This document shows, piece by piece, positions 20,127 through 32,900 of a stretch of 64,000 nt of DNA (its first letter is position 1; every line of letters begins with the position of its first letter). This DNA is from Closterium sp. NIES-65. Lineage: Eukaryota; Streptophyta; Zygnematophyceae; Desmidiales; Closteriaceae. The stretch spans positions 112,501 through 176,500 of the forward strand of contig CANXME010002058.1 of the NCBI GenBank assembly GCA_948144175.1. Reading direction: 5' to 3'. The position numbers and the translations under genes are program-made. Below the pieces are notes generated by a model that did no database searches, was not told the origin of the DNA, and saw nothing but the letters and a program-made list of their open reading frames with translations.

Positions 20127-20819
20127 ATATAGGGCCCACCGATTCGATTTTTTTTTCCTGCCCGGAGCGCGCTCAGCCCTTGCCCGAGTCGCGCTCCCCC
20201 TTTCTCACTGTGTCGCGCCGCCCTAGCCCTGTTGCCTACCTGCGGCCCAGCCCCCTACCTACCGACCCGTCGCCTACCTGCGGCCCCGTCGCCTACCTGC
20301 GGCCCCGTCGCCTACCTGCGGCCGCGCCGCCTACCTGCGGCCCCGTCACCTACCTGTGGCCCCGTCGCCTACCCTAGGGCCCCAGCGCCGCCCCTTCCCG
20401 GTCCCGGCCCAGCCCCTGCTGGCCCCGTCGCACGCCCTTCACGCGGCCCCGCCGAGCTACTGCCGAGCCGCCAGCGCAACCCGAGCCGCCGCGCCACCTG
20501 AGCCGCCCGAGCCGCCGTCCCGCCGAGCCGCCTAAGCCGCCCGAGCCGCCGTCCTGCTGAGCCGCCCGAGCCGCTCGAGCTGCCGTCCTGCCGAGCCATC
20601 CAAGCCGCCCGAGTCGCCTGAGCCGCCCAAGCCGCCCGAGCCGCAGAGTAGTCGAGCCGCCGAGCTGCAGTTCCTGCCGAGCCGCCGAGCTGCAGTTCCT
20701 GCCGAGCTGCCGAGCTGCCGAGCCGCCGAGCCGCCCGAGCCGCCCTGTCCGGTAAGAGCAGCGCCTCTGTCACTGCACTGCCCTTACCCCACTTTTCGCA
20801 CTACTAGTCTACCGCTGTC
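20127..20819 (+). promoter_or_regulatory. Element B leader (truncated)
   Basis: It starts at about AGGGCCCACCGATTCG, then a T9 run and CCTGCCCGGAGCGCGCT, a block also present in F and E. Array 1 (about 20265-20450) has 'ctacctgcggccccgtcgc' units. Array 2 (about 20455-20745) has 'gccgcccgagccgcc' units. The primer site and hairpin are lost. Confidence 0.65.
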
Positions 20820-22591
20820 ATGGCTACCCCCAGTGTCCTCGCTTTTGACGCTGAGGGTCGGGCCATTGACTTTGATGTCTGAGGAGATGACCTGCAGCTT
20901 TTCCTATAGTGAGATAGGGCAGACGGTCTCTCCCTCTTTGACCTCACCTCTGGTGCCTCTCCTGCCCTTGCTGCTGATGCTGACGCCACTATTCGCTCAT
21001 AGTGGGCCACACGCGATGCTGCTGCACGTCTTGCTGTCCGTCGCCACCTGCCTACCTCTGAGCGTGCGCACTTTAGCCAGTACAAGAGTGCTTACACATT
21101 GTACGACGCTGTAGTTGCAGGCTACTCCTCCCCTGCCACTGCTGCAGTGAGCCGCCTCATGCTACCGTACCTCTTCCCTGACCTTGTTGCCTTTCCCACA
21201 TTTGCTGACCTCATTACGCACCTCCGCACTAGTGACACTCGCTACCGCGCTGCGCTTCCTGCTGAGTTCTGCGCCAAGAACCCCCCCCCCCCCCATGTAC
21301 ATCACTCTCTACTACATAGTCACCCGCCTTCTTGACTCCCTTCGCGTAGTCAAGGACCACTTCCTCTCAGTTTGACCCACCACCCTCACCGTTGACCTCC
21401 TCGAGAAGGCCCTCCTAGCAGCGGAGAAGAGCATAGTCACTGTAGGAGCCTCTCGTGGTGACCCTCGCACCCCCATCTTTGAGGGGTGTTCCCCCTCCCC
21501 CCTTTTGCCCTCTGTTGCCTCTTCTGCTGCGGCCGACCAAGTTGGGCTTGAGTCGGTCGGTGCGGCGTCTACCCCTAGCGGGAGACGCCGCCCTGGCAAG
21601 GGCAAGGGGGGCAGGGGCGCTGGAGGAGCTAGCCGGGGCGGTGGAGGCGGCGGTGGAGTCGGCGGAGGGGGTGGGGGTGGCGGTGGGGGTGGTGGCGGGG
21701 GTGGAGGTGTCGGTGGCGGCAGTGGAGGCGGAGGAGGCGGCGGTGGCGGTGGGAGCGGAGGTGGTGGTGGAGGTGGCAGCGGTGGAGGAGGCGGTGGCGG
21801 AGGAGGTGGAGCTAGTCGGGGTGGCACTGCGCAGAGGGTCGGCTCCGGTGGAGGTCAGCGCCAGCAGCAGCAGCAGCAGCGCACTCGTGACATCCCCTCC
21901 CCTCAGCAGCTCCGTGAGTGGTACACTGCACCCCAGAGGGGTGGGGGTACTGGTACATGCACCTACGTCCTACGCACCAGCGACCGCGCGGGTGAGCAGT
22001 GCGGGGGTGCGCACTCCACCCAGCGCAACTTTGGACGCCTGACAGACGCTTGGCGTCACCAGTTCCCGGAGGCCACGGAGATCCCCCGCTGGGGTGAGCT
22101 GTCTAGGGCAGGAGTTGCTATCTTTGACCTTGACTTTGATGCTATTCTTGCTGCCATGTATGCTGTGACTATTAGTGATGAGGGTGACTGTTACTGGTGT
22201 TTTCCGCCCGACCCGGGCATTGAGACTGCCGCTCTAGGTACTGGTGAGGCTGCTGCTCTAGGTGCTAGCGAGGCTGCTACTCTAGGTGCTCGTGCGTCTT
22301 CTCCCTCAGGTGTTGGTGAGTCTGCTCTCTCAGGTACTGCGTCGGCTTTGGCCTCCCACACCTTCAACCTTGACTCGGGGGCTTCTCGCTCCTTCTTTCG
22401 AGACCGCACCACACTCACGCCGCTTGGCCGGCCAGTTGCAGTCCCTCTGGCAGATCCCTCTGGGGGTCCTATCCTTGCTCACTACTCCACTGTCCTCCCG
22501 TGTCCAGTGGCCCCCTCTGGCACCCTGTCTGGTCTTTACCTCCCCTCGTTCTCTACGAACTTGGTGAGTGGTGCTGACCTACAGGATGCGG
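20820..22591 (+). pseudogene. Element B gag and protease
   Basis: It starts at ATG 20820 with MATPSVLAFDAEGRAIDFDV. Stops in the first 200 bases: TGA 20880, TAG 20907, TGA 20910 and TAG 21000. A C14 run at 21281-21294 shifts the frame, and TGA lies at 21374. From about 21377 the frame is open: TVDLLEKALLAAEKSIVTVG, poly-Gly (21600-21815), SPQQLREWYTAPQRGGG, CTYVLRTSDRAGEQCGGAHS (the fourth ligand Cys is Asn), FDLDFDAILAAMYAV, and protease LDSGASRSFFRDRTTL. It is cut at 22591, in the block 'caggatgcggggg' where relatives continue into the protease end and integrase. Confidence 0.8.
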
Positions 22592-22658
22592 GGGTTGTAT
22601 CCCATATGGGCTACCCCACTACAGCCTACACAAAAGCATGAGCTATAATGTTCTGACA
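22592..22658 (-). repeat. Element C 3' LTR, truncated
   Basis: This is the first 67 bases of the LTR on the minus strand (plus: 'gggttgtatcccatatggg' to 'ttctgaca'). The missing end lies at the junction with B, which shares GGGGTT, a possible microhomology. The polypurine tract follows at 22659-22670. Confidence 0.8.
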
Positions 22659-22874
22659 CACCCCCAAAGGCAAAGTGGGGGAGTACAAGGGGTCACAAGA
22701 CCAGTCAAGCAAAGCAAAGCAAAGCAAGCTCAGGGTGGATCACAAAGTCACCACACATTCCGAGCACAAGTTCAAGGCCACAAGGCCAGTTCACATGCAG
22801 GAGCACATATATATATATATAAGTCTAGACAAACAAGAGCAGGAGTATATATATATGTCACAGTACAAACAAGG

Positions 22875-25800
22875 TCAAGAGGTGAGCAAGTGAGGCAAGG
22901 CAGGTTCAAGACCCAGCTGGGTACAGAAGCACTGATGATCACAAGGCGCAAGTGCCTTGGTGAAGATATCAGCAGTGTTGGCCTCAGAGGCCACGCAGCT
23001 GACCACGCTGCTGCAGCTCACGAGCAAGAAAGTAGCGGAGAGCAATGTGCTTCGTTCTGTGCTCCAGTCACTACTACCGACACAAGGCCAGCATGGCCTT
23101 GTTGTCTACGTACAGCACTGGAGGAGAACGAGGCGGCTCTCCGAGGTCAGTCAGCAGGTAGGTGAGCCAACGAAGCTCCTGAGCAGCCACGGCTCCTGCG
23201 TAGATCTCAGCCTCACAACCGGAGCCGAGAACAGAAGACGAGCGCGTAGCCCGCCACGAAACAGAGCTGGAACCGAGGCTGAAGGTGTAACCCTGTGACG
23301 ACCGCTGCATAGCCTGGTCGTCAGCCCAAGAAGCGTCTGCGTGCTCAGTGAGGACCACTGGACTATGCCCTCCAAGCACAAGCCCCATGCCTGACGTACT
23401 GCACAGGGAGCGCAACACCCTCTTCGCTGCAGCCATGTGCTCCGGTCTGTGTCTCCCAGGAGCAACATAGCGTGCGAGAATGCTAAGAGGGTATGCAAGG
23501 TCAGGTCGTGTGAAGGTCATCAGGTACATGAGGCAGCCAACAAGCTCTGGGTACGGGCCAGTCGACTCTACGGACTCATCCGAAGGCAGAGCTGAGAGCG
23601 AGTGGCGAGTAGGCAGAGGAGTGGCTTGAGGCGAGGAGTACGTGAAGCCGAAGCGCTGAAGGACCTGCTGCACCATGTGTGACTGAGTCAGGGTAATGGT
23701 GCGGCGTGCTCTGTCCCGAGTGATCAGCAAGCCAAGGTAGCTGCGCAGTTCACCCAGGTCTGTGCTCGTGTGTCTCTTCTGCAGCTCGGACTTCACGTGG
23801 GCGAGTCCAGCAGTGTCAGCAGTGGCAAAGACCAGGTCGTCGACGTACACGAGGATGTAGAACGGCGGCAAAGAAGTGTCGGTGCGCAGAAACAGTGATG
23901 GGTCGGCAGTAGAGGGAGCAAACCCAAGAGCCGCAAGTGTTGTCCTCAGTGTGTCGTGCCACTCACGCGGTGCTTGGCGAAGACCGTAGACTGGCCGCCG
24001 GAGGCTCCACTGGGTGCCAGGAGGAAAAGACCCAGTGAAACCAGGTGGGCGACGCAGCCAGATCTCCTCGTGCAGGCTGCCCTGCAAGAAAGCAGTGCTG
24101 AAGTCAAGAGAGTGTAGCTCGTAGTCACGGTGAGCAGCTATGTGCAGCAGTACCCGAAGAGTGGTCATCTTCGGGGTTGGAGAGAAGGTCTGAAAGTAGT
24201 CAACTCCCTGCCGCTGACTGAAGCCACGAGCCACGTAACGCGCCTTGAAGACAGGCGGAGAACCCGGCGGTCGCTTCACCCTGAAAATCCACATGCCACT
24301 GACGATGTTCGCCCCAGGAGGGGGAACAGCCTCAACGTAGGTGCCTGTGGACTTCCAGAGCCATTTCTGCGTCCATAGCTGCCTGCCACTGAGAGGAGTA
24401 GGGACCCTCTATCGCCTCCGCGTAAGAGGGCGGAGTCGGGATGTCAAGTGCATTCGGGTCTCCCTCAGGGGTAAGCAGTACGGACACGGGATGAGGTGAA
24501 GCAGCAGCCAAGCAGTGGAACTCCTCCTCCCTGTCCTCAAGGACGTCCGTGCCAAGGGCACACAGACTAAGCAATAAGACTGGCGGCGTAGTCTAGGCGA
24601 CAGCGAGCAGCAAAGTCGACGAGCTCAGCAACTAGGGCAGACGCAGCAGTGGACTCAAAGGAAGGGTCAGTGACAACAGTAGCAAGGAGACGCGTGAAAG
24701 TAGGACTGGCAGCACGAAGAGAGTCTGACTCAGGGTCGGCAAGAGCAGGAAGAGAAGACTCAGGAGGAGAAGGCAAAGGGGCACGCAGAGGAGCAGTGGA
24801 CGGGCGCAGAGACATCCGGTGCGTGCCAGGGACAGGAGGAGGACGTTGACGCGAACCGCGACCACTAGTGCGAGCAGCACGGACAGGCAACGCAGGGCGA
24901 GACGCAGGCTCACGACGCTCAGCAAGACCTCCAGTAGGACCAGTGTAGGGAGACGGAGCAGGCAGTGGGGAGGTCGGCGGTAACTGTAGCTGTGACGGGT
25001 CAGGCAGTGGACACTCTAAGGGACGAGGAGGACCAGTAGAAGGCGGGAGACCCAGAACCTGCTGAAGGAGCGGAACGAAGTACGACAGAGGCCGCGCGGC
25101 GACTCCAGACACAGCAGGGACAGAACCAGTACTCCCAGCAGCAGCACCAGGGTCAGCAGCACCTCCAGCTCCAGTACCTCCAGCAGTACCAACGGCACCT
25201 CCAGCACCGACATCAGTAGCCTCAGCGACAACACCCTCAGCAACTCCAGCTCCAGAAGTACCCGCAGGCCCAGCAGCTCCAGTACTCCCAGTACCAGCAC
25301 CTCCGGGACCCTCGGCACCAGTACCCTCAGTAGGCGAAGAAACTTCAGCTCCAGCAGCCCGCCTCCAGCGCCGGGCAAACCACTCACGCAGTTCCTGTGG
25401 AGAGAGTGGCTCTCGGCGAGACGAAGCACCTGGAGGACCGCCAGACACCAGCAAGCGCAGCTCCAACAGGCTCCGCACCCCCAGGCGCAGCACCTCCAAG
25501 CTCAGCACCCCCAGGCTCCGCACCCCCAGGCTCAGCACCCTCAGGCGTAGCACCTCCAGGCTCAGCACCCCCAGGCTCCGCACCCCCAGGCTCAGCACCT
25601 CCAGGCGTAGCACCCCTAGGCTCAGCACCCCCAGGCGTAGCAACCCCAGGCTCAGCACCCCCAAACCCAGCACCACTAGGCTCAGCACCCCCAAACTCAG
25701 CACCCCCACGCTCAGCACCCACAGAGTCAGCACCCCCAGGCTCAGCACCCTCTGCAGCACCAGAGTCACCAGTGACCTCGACAGGCTCGACTGCGTCTAC

Positions 25801-28800
25801 CTGGGACACACCTGAAGGGGACGGACCCTGAGGGGGAAGGGGGTCTACCGGAGGGGGACCTGGCACAAGGAAGAGCGGCGGCGGGGGGAGGGACGAAGTG
25901 CGGTAGGGGCAGAGTCGGTTGTAGGGGACCGACTCGTCAAACGTGACAACCTGGGAGGACAGAACACGGCAAGAGGTGGGGTGGTAGAACTGCCACGCTG
26001 GCGCGTCAGGGGGGAAACCCAGGAAAACGCAAGGAGAAGCACGAAGGGATTGCTTGTCCGCAGACAAGACGCGGACAAACGCCCGAGATCCCCAGACACG
26101 GAACGCAGACGCATCGCCTACCTTCCCCGTCCACAGAAAAGCTGGGGAGGTCTCCGGCATGGAGACCCTGGGGTGAAGGTTGTTCTGATGCGCCGCGTAC
26201 CGAACCGCAAACGGCCACAGAAAATGGGGGGCAGCCGCATGCATCATGGACGTACGGGCGACATCCATGACCATGCCAATGCGGCGCTCAGCAATCCCAT
26301 TTTGCTGTGGAGATTTCGGAAGCGTGAAGGTCTGACGGATGCCTCGTGCACGACAGAAGGCTCGCAGGAGGCCAGAGGAGAACTCTCCCCCTCTATCAGA
26401 GTGGAGACGCAGAACAGGAAAGTCCAAGCCGAAGCTCTGCCTGAGCTGGAGACGAGATGCGCAGATCCAGTTGATCAACACCTCAGTGACATCACCCTTA
26501 ATGCACAAGGGGAAGACTGTGGTGTAACGCGAGTAGTCGTCAACCACCAGCAGGAAGTAGCGCTCGTGACCCTGTCCACGGACGCGGGCCGGGCCCCACA
26601 CGTCCATGTGAAGCGTCTGCAGCGGGGCCTCTGTCGGAGGAAACTGGGAGGACTGAGGGGCAGCCCGCTGCCGCCCCTCGACGCAGGGGACGCAGATAGG
26701 GCCAGGCCCCGGAGGAAGGGGAGGGAGGGACCGGGGAAGACCAGAGACAAGGACACGAGAGGCCATGCCTCGGAGACGAAGCAGGGAGGGGTGACCAAGG
26801 CGGTGGTGCTAGAGAAGAGTCTCGTGGGACAGGCGGCGAGACGAGCAGGGGGCAGACTCAGGACCAGACCTGGACGCTGCAGCAAACACCTGACCCGACG
26901 CAGCTACCTGACAAGACGCAGTGACTGAAGGAGACCCAGTGGTTAGTGTGTACAGGCTCGACCCCGGCCGCGAGTAAACGTGGCCAAGTGTCGGCCCGTC
27001 CGAGCGTCCGTGCAGTGGGTCACCCGCTGGCTCGCAGGAGTGAACTGATGAACTCCCCCATCTTGAAGGTCAGCGCCACTCACCAAGTTCGTAGAGAACG
27101 AGGGGAGGTAAAGACCAGACAGGGTGCCAGAGGGAGCCGCCGGAAACGGGAGGACAGTGGAGAAGTGTGCAAGGACAAGACCCCTAGAGGGATCTGCCAG
27201 AGAGACCGCAACAGGCCGACCAAGCGGCGTGAGTGTGGTACGGTCTCGAAAGAAGGAGCGAGATGCCCCCGAGTCGAGGGTGAAGGTGAGGGAGGCCAAA
27301 GCCGACTCGGTACCTGAGAGCGCGGACTCACCAGCACCTGAGGGAGCGGACGCACTAGCACCTAGAGCACCAGCCTCGCAAGCACCTAGAGCGGCAGCCT
27401 CACCAGTACCTAGAGCAGCAGTCTCAATGCCCGGATCGGGCGGGAAACACCGGTAGCAGTCACCCTCATCACTAATAGACACAGCATACATGGCAGCAAG
27501 AATAGCATCAAAGTCAAGATCAAATATAGCTACCCCCGCCCTAGATAGCTCACCCCAGCGAGGGATCTCCGTGGCCTCCGGAAACTGGTGACGCCACGCG
27601 TCCGTCTGGCGGCCAAAGCAGCGCTGAGTGGGGTGCGCACCCACACACTGCTCACCCGCACGGTCGCCGGTGCGCAGGACGTAGGTGCACGGACCAGTAC
27701 CCGCACCCCTCTGGCGAGCAGTGTACCACTCAGGAGCGGGGTGGCACGGAGCTGCTGAGGGGAGGGGGTGTCACGAGCGCGCTGCTGCTGCTGCTGGCGC
27801 TGACCACTGCCGGAGCCGACCCTCTGCGCAGCGCCACCCCGACAAGCTCCACCTCCTCCACCTCCGCCACCTCCGCCACCTCCGCTCCCACCACCACCGC
27901 CACCGCCACCTCCGCCTCCACTGCCACCGCTGACACCTGCTCCCCCACCTCCACCCCCACCGCCACCCCCACTCCCCCCGTCGCCTCCACCTCCACCTCC
28001 ACCGCCCCCGCTAGCTCCTCCAGTGCCCCTGCCCCCCTTGCCCTTGCCAGAGCGACGCTTCCCACTAGGGGTAGACGCCGCACCGTCTGACTCCAAACCA
28101 ACGAGGTCGGCCGCAGCAGCAGAGGCAACAGAGGGCAAAAGAGGGGAGGGGGAACACCCCTCAAAGATGGGGGTGTGCGGGTCACCACGAGAGGCCCCTA
28201 CAGTGACTATGCTCTTCTCCGCTGCTAGGAGGGCCTTCTCGAGGAGGTCAACAGTGAGAGTGGTGGGACAGACTGAGAGAAAGTGGTCCCTGACTATGCG
28301 AAGAGAGTCAGGGAGGCGAGTGACTATGTAGTAGAGAGTGATGTACATGGGGGGGGGGGGGGGGGGGGGGGGTTCTTGGCGCAGAACTCAGCAGGAAGCG
28401 CAGCGCGGTAGCGAGTGTCACTAGTGCGGAGGTGCGTAATGAGGTCAGCAACTGTGAGAAAGGCAGCACGGTCAGGGAAGAGGTACAGTAGCATGAGGCG
28501 ACTCAGTCCAGCAGTGGCAGGGGAGGAGTAGCGTGCAGCTATAGCGTCGTACAAGGTCTGAGCACTCTTGTACTGGCTAAAGTGTGCACGCTCAGAGGTA
28601 GGAAGGTTTCGACGCACAGCAAGACGTGCAGCAGCATCGCGCGTGGCCCACTGTGAGCGAACAGTGGCGTCAGCATCAGCAGCAGGGGCAGGCGAGGCAC
28701 CAGAGGTGAGGTCAAAGAGAGGGAGTCCGTCTGCCCTATCGCACTGTAAGAAAAGCTGCAGGTCATCTATCCAGACGTCAAAGTCAATGGCCCTACCCTC

Positions 28801-28833
28801 AGCGTCAAAAGCGAGGACACTAGGGGTAGCCAT
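22875..28833 (-). pseudogene. Element C gag-pol
   Basis: It starts at ATG 28831-28833 (MATPSVLAFDAEGRAIDF). Gag is open to a G24 run on the plus strand (28349-28372), which shifts the frame. The next segment has poly-Gly (about 27840-28020). A 14-base insertion near 27735-27748 splits LREWY and shifts the frame again. The Cys motif follows (CTYVLRTGDRAGEQC...H...C), then protease LDSGASRSFF. Another shift lies near 26945. Integrase (26766-25900) keeps HMDVWGPARV, HSDRGGEF and NGIAERRIG. The AEPGG linker ends in a shift near 25430; SPQELREWFARRWRRAA is in the next frame. RT (24294-23077) has intact YVDD. Three successive stops (23068-23076) then replace the codons after MLALCR, and the RNase H end runs on, broken, to 22875. 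Confidence 0.85.
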
Positions 28834-29832
28834 GGCAGAAGTAGACTAGCAGCGCAAACAGTAGGGTAAGGGCAGTGCGGAGAAAGAGGCGCTGCTCTTA
28901 CCGGAGAGGGCGGCTCGAGCAACTCGGCGGTGCGGGCGGCTCGGCTACTGGGCGGCTCGGCTGCTTGGCGCCTCGGCTGCTAGGCGGCTCGGCTGCTGGG
29001 CGGCTCGGCTGCTGGGCGGCTCGGCTGCTGGGCGGCTCGACTGCTGGGCGGCTCGGCTTCTGGGCGGCTCGGCGGCTGGGTGGCTCTGCAGCTCGGCTGA
29101 TGGGCGGCTGGGCTGCTCGGCGGTTCGGCTGCAGGGCGGCGCGGCGGTCGGCTGCTCGGCTGGGTATGGCGGCTGGGGTAGCTCGGGTGGCGGGCGATGC
29201 TGCAGCAGGCGACGGGGCCGCAGGTAAGGGCGGCGGGGCCGCAGGTAAGGTGGCGGGGCCGCAGGTAAGGTGGCGGGGTTTTAGCGAAGGGCGACGGGGC
29301 CGCACGTAAGGTGGCGGGGTCGCAGGTAAGGGCGGCGGGGCTGCAGCAAGGTGGCGGGGCCGCAGGTAAGGGCGGCGGGGCCGGAGGTAAGGGCGGCGGG
29401 GCCGCAGGTAAGGTGGCGGGGCCGCAGAGAAGGGCGACGGGGCCGCAGCAAGGTGGCGGGGCCGTAGTGAAGGGCGGCGGGGCCGTAGGTAAGGGCGGCG
29501 GGGCCGTAGGTAAGGGCGGCGGGGCCGCAGGTAAGGGCGGCGGGACTGCTGGTAGGGTGGCGCGAGGGCGGGGACGGGCCCCTGAGGGTGGCGACGGGCC
29601 GCGTAGGGTGGCGTCAGGCCATGAAGGGCGGCGACGGGCCGAGTAAGGGCGGCGCGAGGGAGGCCGCTACGAGCGACGCGACGGGGCCGAAGGAGGCCTA
29701 GGACGGGCGCGACGGTAGAGAGGGCACACGAGGTGCGACTCGGGCCTAAGCGAGGTGCGCTTTGGGCAGGAAAAAAAAATCGACTTGGTGGGCCCTATGA
29801 ACAGTTCCCCCGAGGGAACCTGCTCGATACCA
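28834..29832 (-). promoter_or_regulatory. Element C leader: primer site, hairpin, arrays
   Basis: On the minus strand: primer site TGGTATCGAGCAGG (29819-29832); a hairpin of GTTCCC and GGGAAC (29804-29819) with a 4-nt loop; GGGCCCACC (29787-29795); and a T9 run with CCTGCCC. Array 1 (about 29210-29600) has 'ggcggggccgcaggtaagg' units as seen on the plus strand. Array 2 (about 28915-29160) has 'ctgggcggctcgg' units. No gene is seen. Confidence 0.7.
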
Positions 29833-29959
29833 TGAGAAGAAACGAGAATGAATGAACTATGAAACAGTTGGGTACAAGTACTAACCCTAATTGGGTTGTA
29901 CCCCATATGGGCTACCCCACTACAGCCTACACAAAAGCATAAGCTATAATGTTCTGACA
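29833..29959 (-). repeat. Element C 5' LTR
   Basis: This 127-bp LTR has plus-strand ends TGAGAAGAAA and TGTTCTGACA. On the minus strand it starts TGTCAGAACA and abuts the primer site. Confidence 0.87.
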
Positions 29960-32900
29960 GCATCATATCAACCTTCACCCCAAGGTCTCCATGCTGGAGA
30001 CCTCCGCAGCTTTGCTGTGGACGGGGAAGGTTGGCGATGCGTCTGCGTTCCGTGTCTGGGGATCTCGGGCGTTTGTTTGCGACTTGTCTGCGGACAAGCT
30101 GTCCCCTCGTGCTCCTCCTTGCGTCTTCCTTGGCTTTACCCCAAACACGCCAGGGTGGCAGTTATACCTCCCCACCTCTCGCCGTGTTCTGTCCTCCCAG
30201 GACGTCACGTTTGACAAGTCGGTCCCCTACTTCCGCCTCTTTCCTTACCGCACTCCGTCCCTCCCCCCGCCACCGCTCTTCCTTGTGCCAGGTCCCCCCC
30301 CGGTAGACCCCCTCCCCCCTCAGGGTCCTGCCCCTTCAGGTGTGTCCCAGGTAGACGCAGTCGAGGTTACTGGTGACTCTGGTGCTGCTGAGGGTGCTGA
30401 GCCTGGGGGTGCTAACTCTGCGGGTGTTGAGCCTACGGGTGCTACTACTGGGGGTGCTGAGCCTGGGGGTGCTGAGCCTGGGGGTGCTGAGCCTGGGGGT
30501 ACTACGCCTGGGGGTGCTGAGCCTTGGGATGCTACGTCTGGAGGTGCACAGCCTGGGGGTGCCACGACTGGAGGTGCTGAGCCTGGGGTTGAGGAGCGTG
30601 CGGGAGCTAGGCCTGCTCGTGTGGCGTCTGGCGGTGCTGGGCCTGGAGTTTCTCTGGGTGCTTCGTCTCAGCGGGAGCCACTCTCTCCACAGGAGCTGCG
30701 CGAGTGGTTTGCTCGGCGCTGGAGGCGTACTGCTGGAGCTGGAGTTTCTTCGGCTGCTGAGGGTGCTGGTGCCGCGGGTCCCGGAGGTGCTTGTACTGGG
30801 AGTACTGAAGCTGCTGGGCCTGCGGGTACGACTGTAGCTGGAGCTGCTGAGGGTGTTGGCGCTGAGGCTACTGCTGTCGGTCCTGGAGGCGTTCCTACTT
30901 GGGGTGCTACTGGAGCTGCTGGAGGTACTGGAGCTGGAGGTGCTGTTGGCACTGGTACTGTCCCTGCTGTGTCTAGAGTCGCTGCGCGGACTCGGCCGTA
31001 CTTCGTTCCGCTCCTACAGCAGGTTCTTGGTCTCCCGCCTTCTACTGGTCCTCCTCCTCCCTTAGCGTGTCCACAGCCTGTCCCGTCGCAGTTACAGTTA
31101 CAGCGGGCCTCCCCACTGCCTGCTCCTTCTCCTTACACTAGTCCTACTGGAGGTCTTGCTGAGCGTCGTGAGCCTGCGTCTCGCCCTGCGTCACCTGTCC
31201 TTGCTGCTCGCACTAGTGGTCGCGGTTCACATCAGCGTCCTCCTCCTGTCCCTGGCACGCACTAGATGTCTGTGGGTCCGTCCACTGCTCTCCTGCGTGC
31301 CCCTTTGCCTTCTCCTCCTGAGTCCTCTCTTCCTGCTCTTGCCGACCCGGAGTAAAACTCTCTTCATGCTGCCAGTCCTAGTGTCACGCGTCTCCTTGCT
31401 AATGTCGTCACTGACCCTTCCTTTGAGTCCACTACTGCGTCTGCCCTAGTTGCTGAGCTCGTCGACTTTGCTGCTCGTTGTCTTCTAGACTACGCTACTA
31501 GTCTTGTTGCTGAGTCTACGTCTGTCTGTCCTCCGTCTGTCGGGGGTGAGTGTGCCCTTGGCACGGACGTCCTTGAGGACATGCAGGAGGAGTTCCAGTG
31601 TCTGGCTGCTGCTTCACCTCATCTTGTGTCCGTACTGCTTACCCCTGAGGGAGACCCAGATGCACTTGACATCCCGACCCCGCGCTCTTACGCGGAAACC
31701 TAGAGGGTCCCTACTCCTCTCAATGGCAGGCAGCTATGGACGCAAAGATGGCATCCTGAAACTCCACAGGCACCTACGTTGACGAGGTTCCCCCGCCTTG
31801 GGCGAACATCGTCAGTGGCATGTGGATTTTCAGGGTGAAGCGGCCGCCGGTTTCTCCGCCTGTCTTCAAGGCGCGTTACGTGGCTCGTGGTTTTAGTCAG
31901 TGGCAGGGAGTTGACTACTTTCAGACATTCTCTCCCACCCCGAAGATGACCACTCTTTGAGTACTGCTGCACATAGCTGCTCACCGTGACTACGAGCTGC
32001 ACTCTCTTGACTTCAGCACTGCTTTCTTGCAGGGCAGCCTGCACGAGGAGATCTGGCTGCGTCGCCCACCTGGCTTCACTGGGTCTTTTCCTCCCGGCAC
32101 CCAGTGGAGCCTCCGGCGGCCAGTCTACGGTCTCCGCCAGGCACAGCGTGAGTGGCAAGACACACTGAGGACTACACTTGCGGCTCTCGGGTTTGCTCCC
32201 TCTACTGCCGACCCGTCACTGTTTCTGCGCACCGACACTTCTTTGCCGCCGTTCTACATCCTCGTGTACGTCGACGACTTGGTCTTTGCCACAGCTGACA
32301 CTGCTTGACTCGCCCACTTGAATTCCGAGCTGCAGAAGAGACACACGTGCACAGACCTGGGTGAACTGCGCAGCTACCTTGGCTTGCAGATCACCCGGGA
32401 CGGAGCACGCCGCACCATTACCCTGACTCAGTCACACATGGTGCAGCAGGTCCTTCAGCGCTTCGGCTTCACGTACTCCTTGCCTCAGGCCACTCCTCTG
32501 CCTACTCGCCACTCGCTCTCAGCTCTGCCTTCGGATGAGTCCGTAGAGTCGAGTGGCCCGTACCCAGAGCTTGTTGGCTGCCTCATGTACCTGATGACCT
32601 GCACACGACCTGACCTTGCATACCCTCTTAGCATCTTGGCACGCTATGTTGCTCCTGGGAGACACCGACCGAAGCACATGGCTGCAGCGAAGAGGGTGTT
32701 GCGCTACTTGTGCAGTACGTCGGGCATGGGGCTTGTGCTTGGAGGGCAGAGTCCAGTGGTCCTCACTGGGCACGCAGACGCTTCTTGGGCTGACGACCAG
32801 GCTACGCAGCGGTCGTCACAGGGTTACACCTTTAGCCTTTGTTCCGGCTCTGTTTCGTGGCTGGCTACCCGCTCTTCTTCTGTTCTTGGCTCCAGTTGTG

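Larger units (their letters stand above)
22592..29959 (-). mobile_element. Copia element C, nested in B
   Basis: A minus-strand element of the same family. The 5' LTR is 29833-29959. The 3' LTR is truncated to its first 67 bases (22592-22658). At the right end the 5 bp beyond the LTR are GCATC (29960-29964), part of B's integrase codons, as expected for an insertion into B. No matching GCATC is found at the left, where LTR end and part of B are gone. A deletion or recombination after insertion explains both losses. Gag-pol is heavily broken. Confidence 0.85.

Noticed and set aside
21312..21827. Long Pro-rich minus-strand frame
   Set aside because: It is the antisense of the poly-Gly tract of element B gag (GGN read backwards gives Pro). 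The same holds for 34963-35490, 47955-48518 and 52352-52975.
25981..26928. 315-codon plus-strand frame
   Set aside because: Antisense of the integrase of element C; the minus strand has all integrase motifs.
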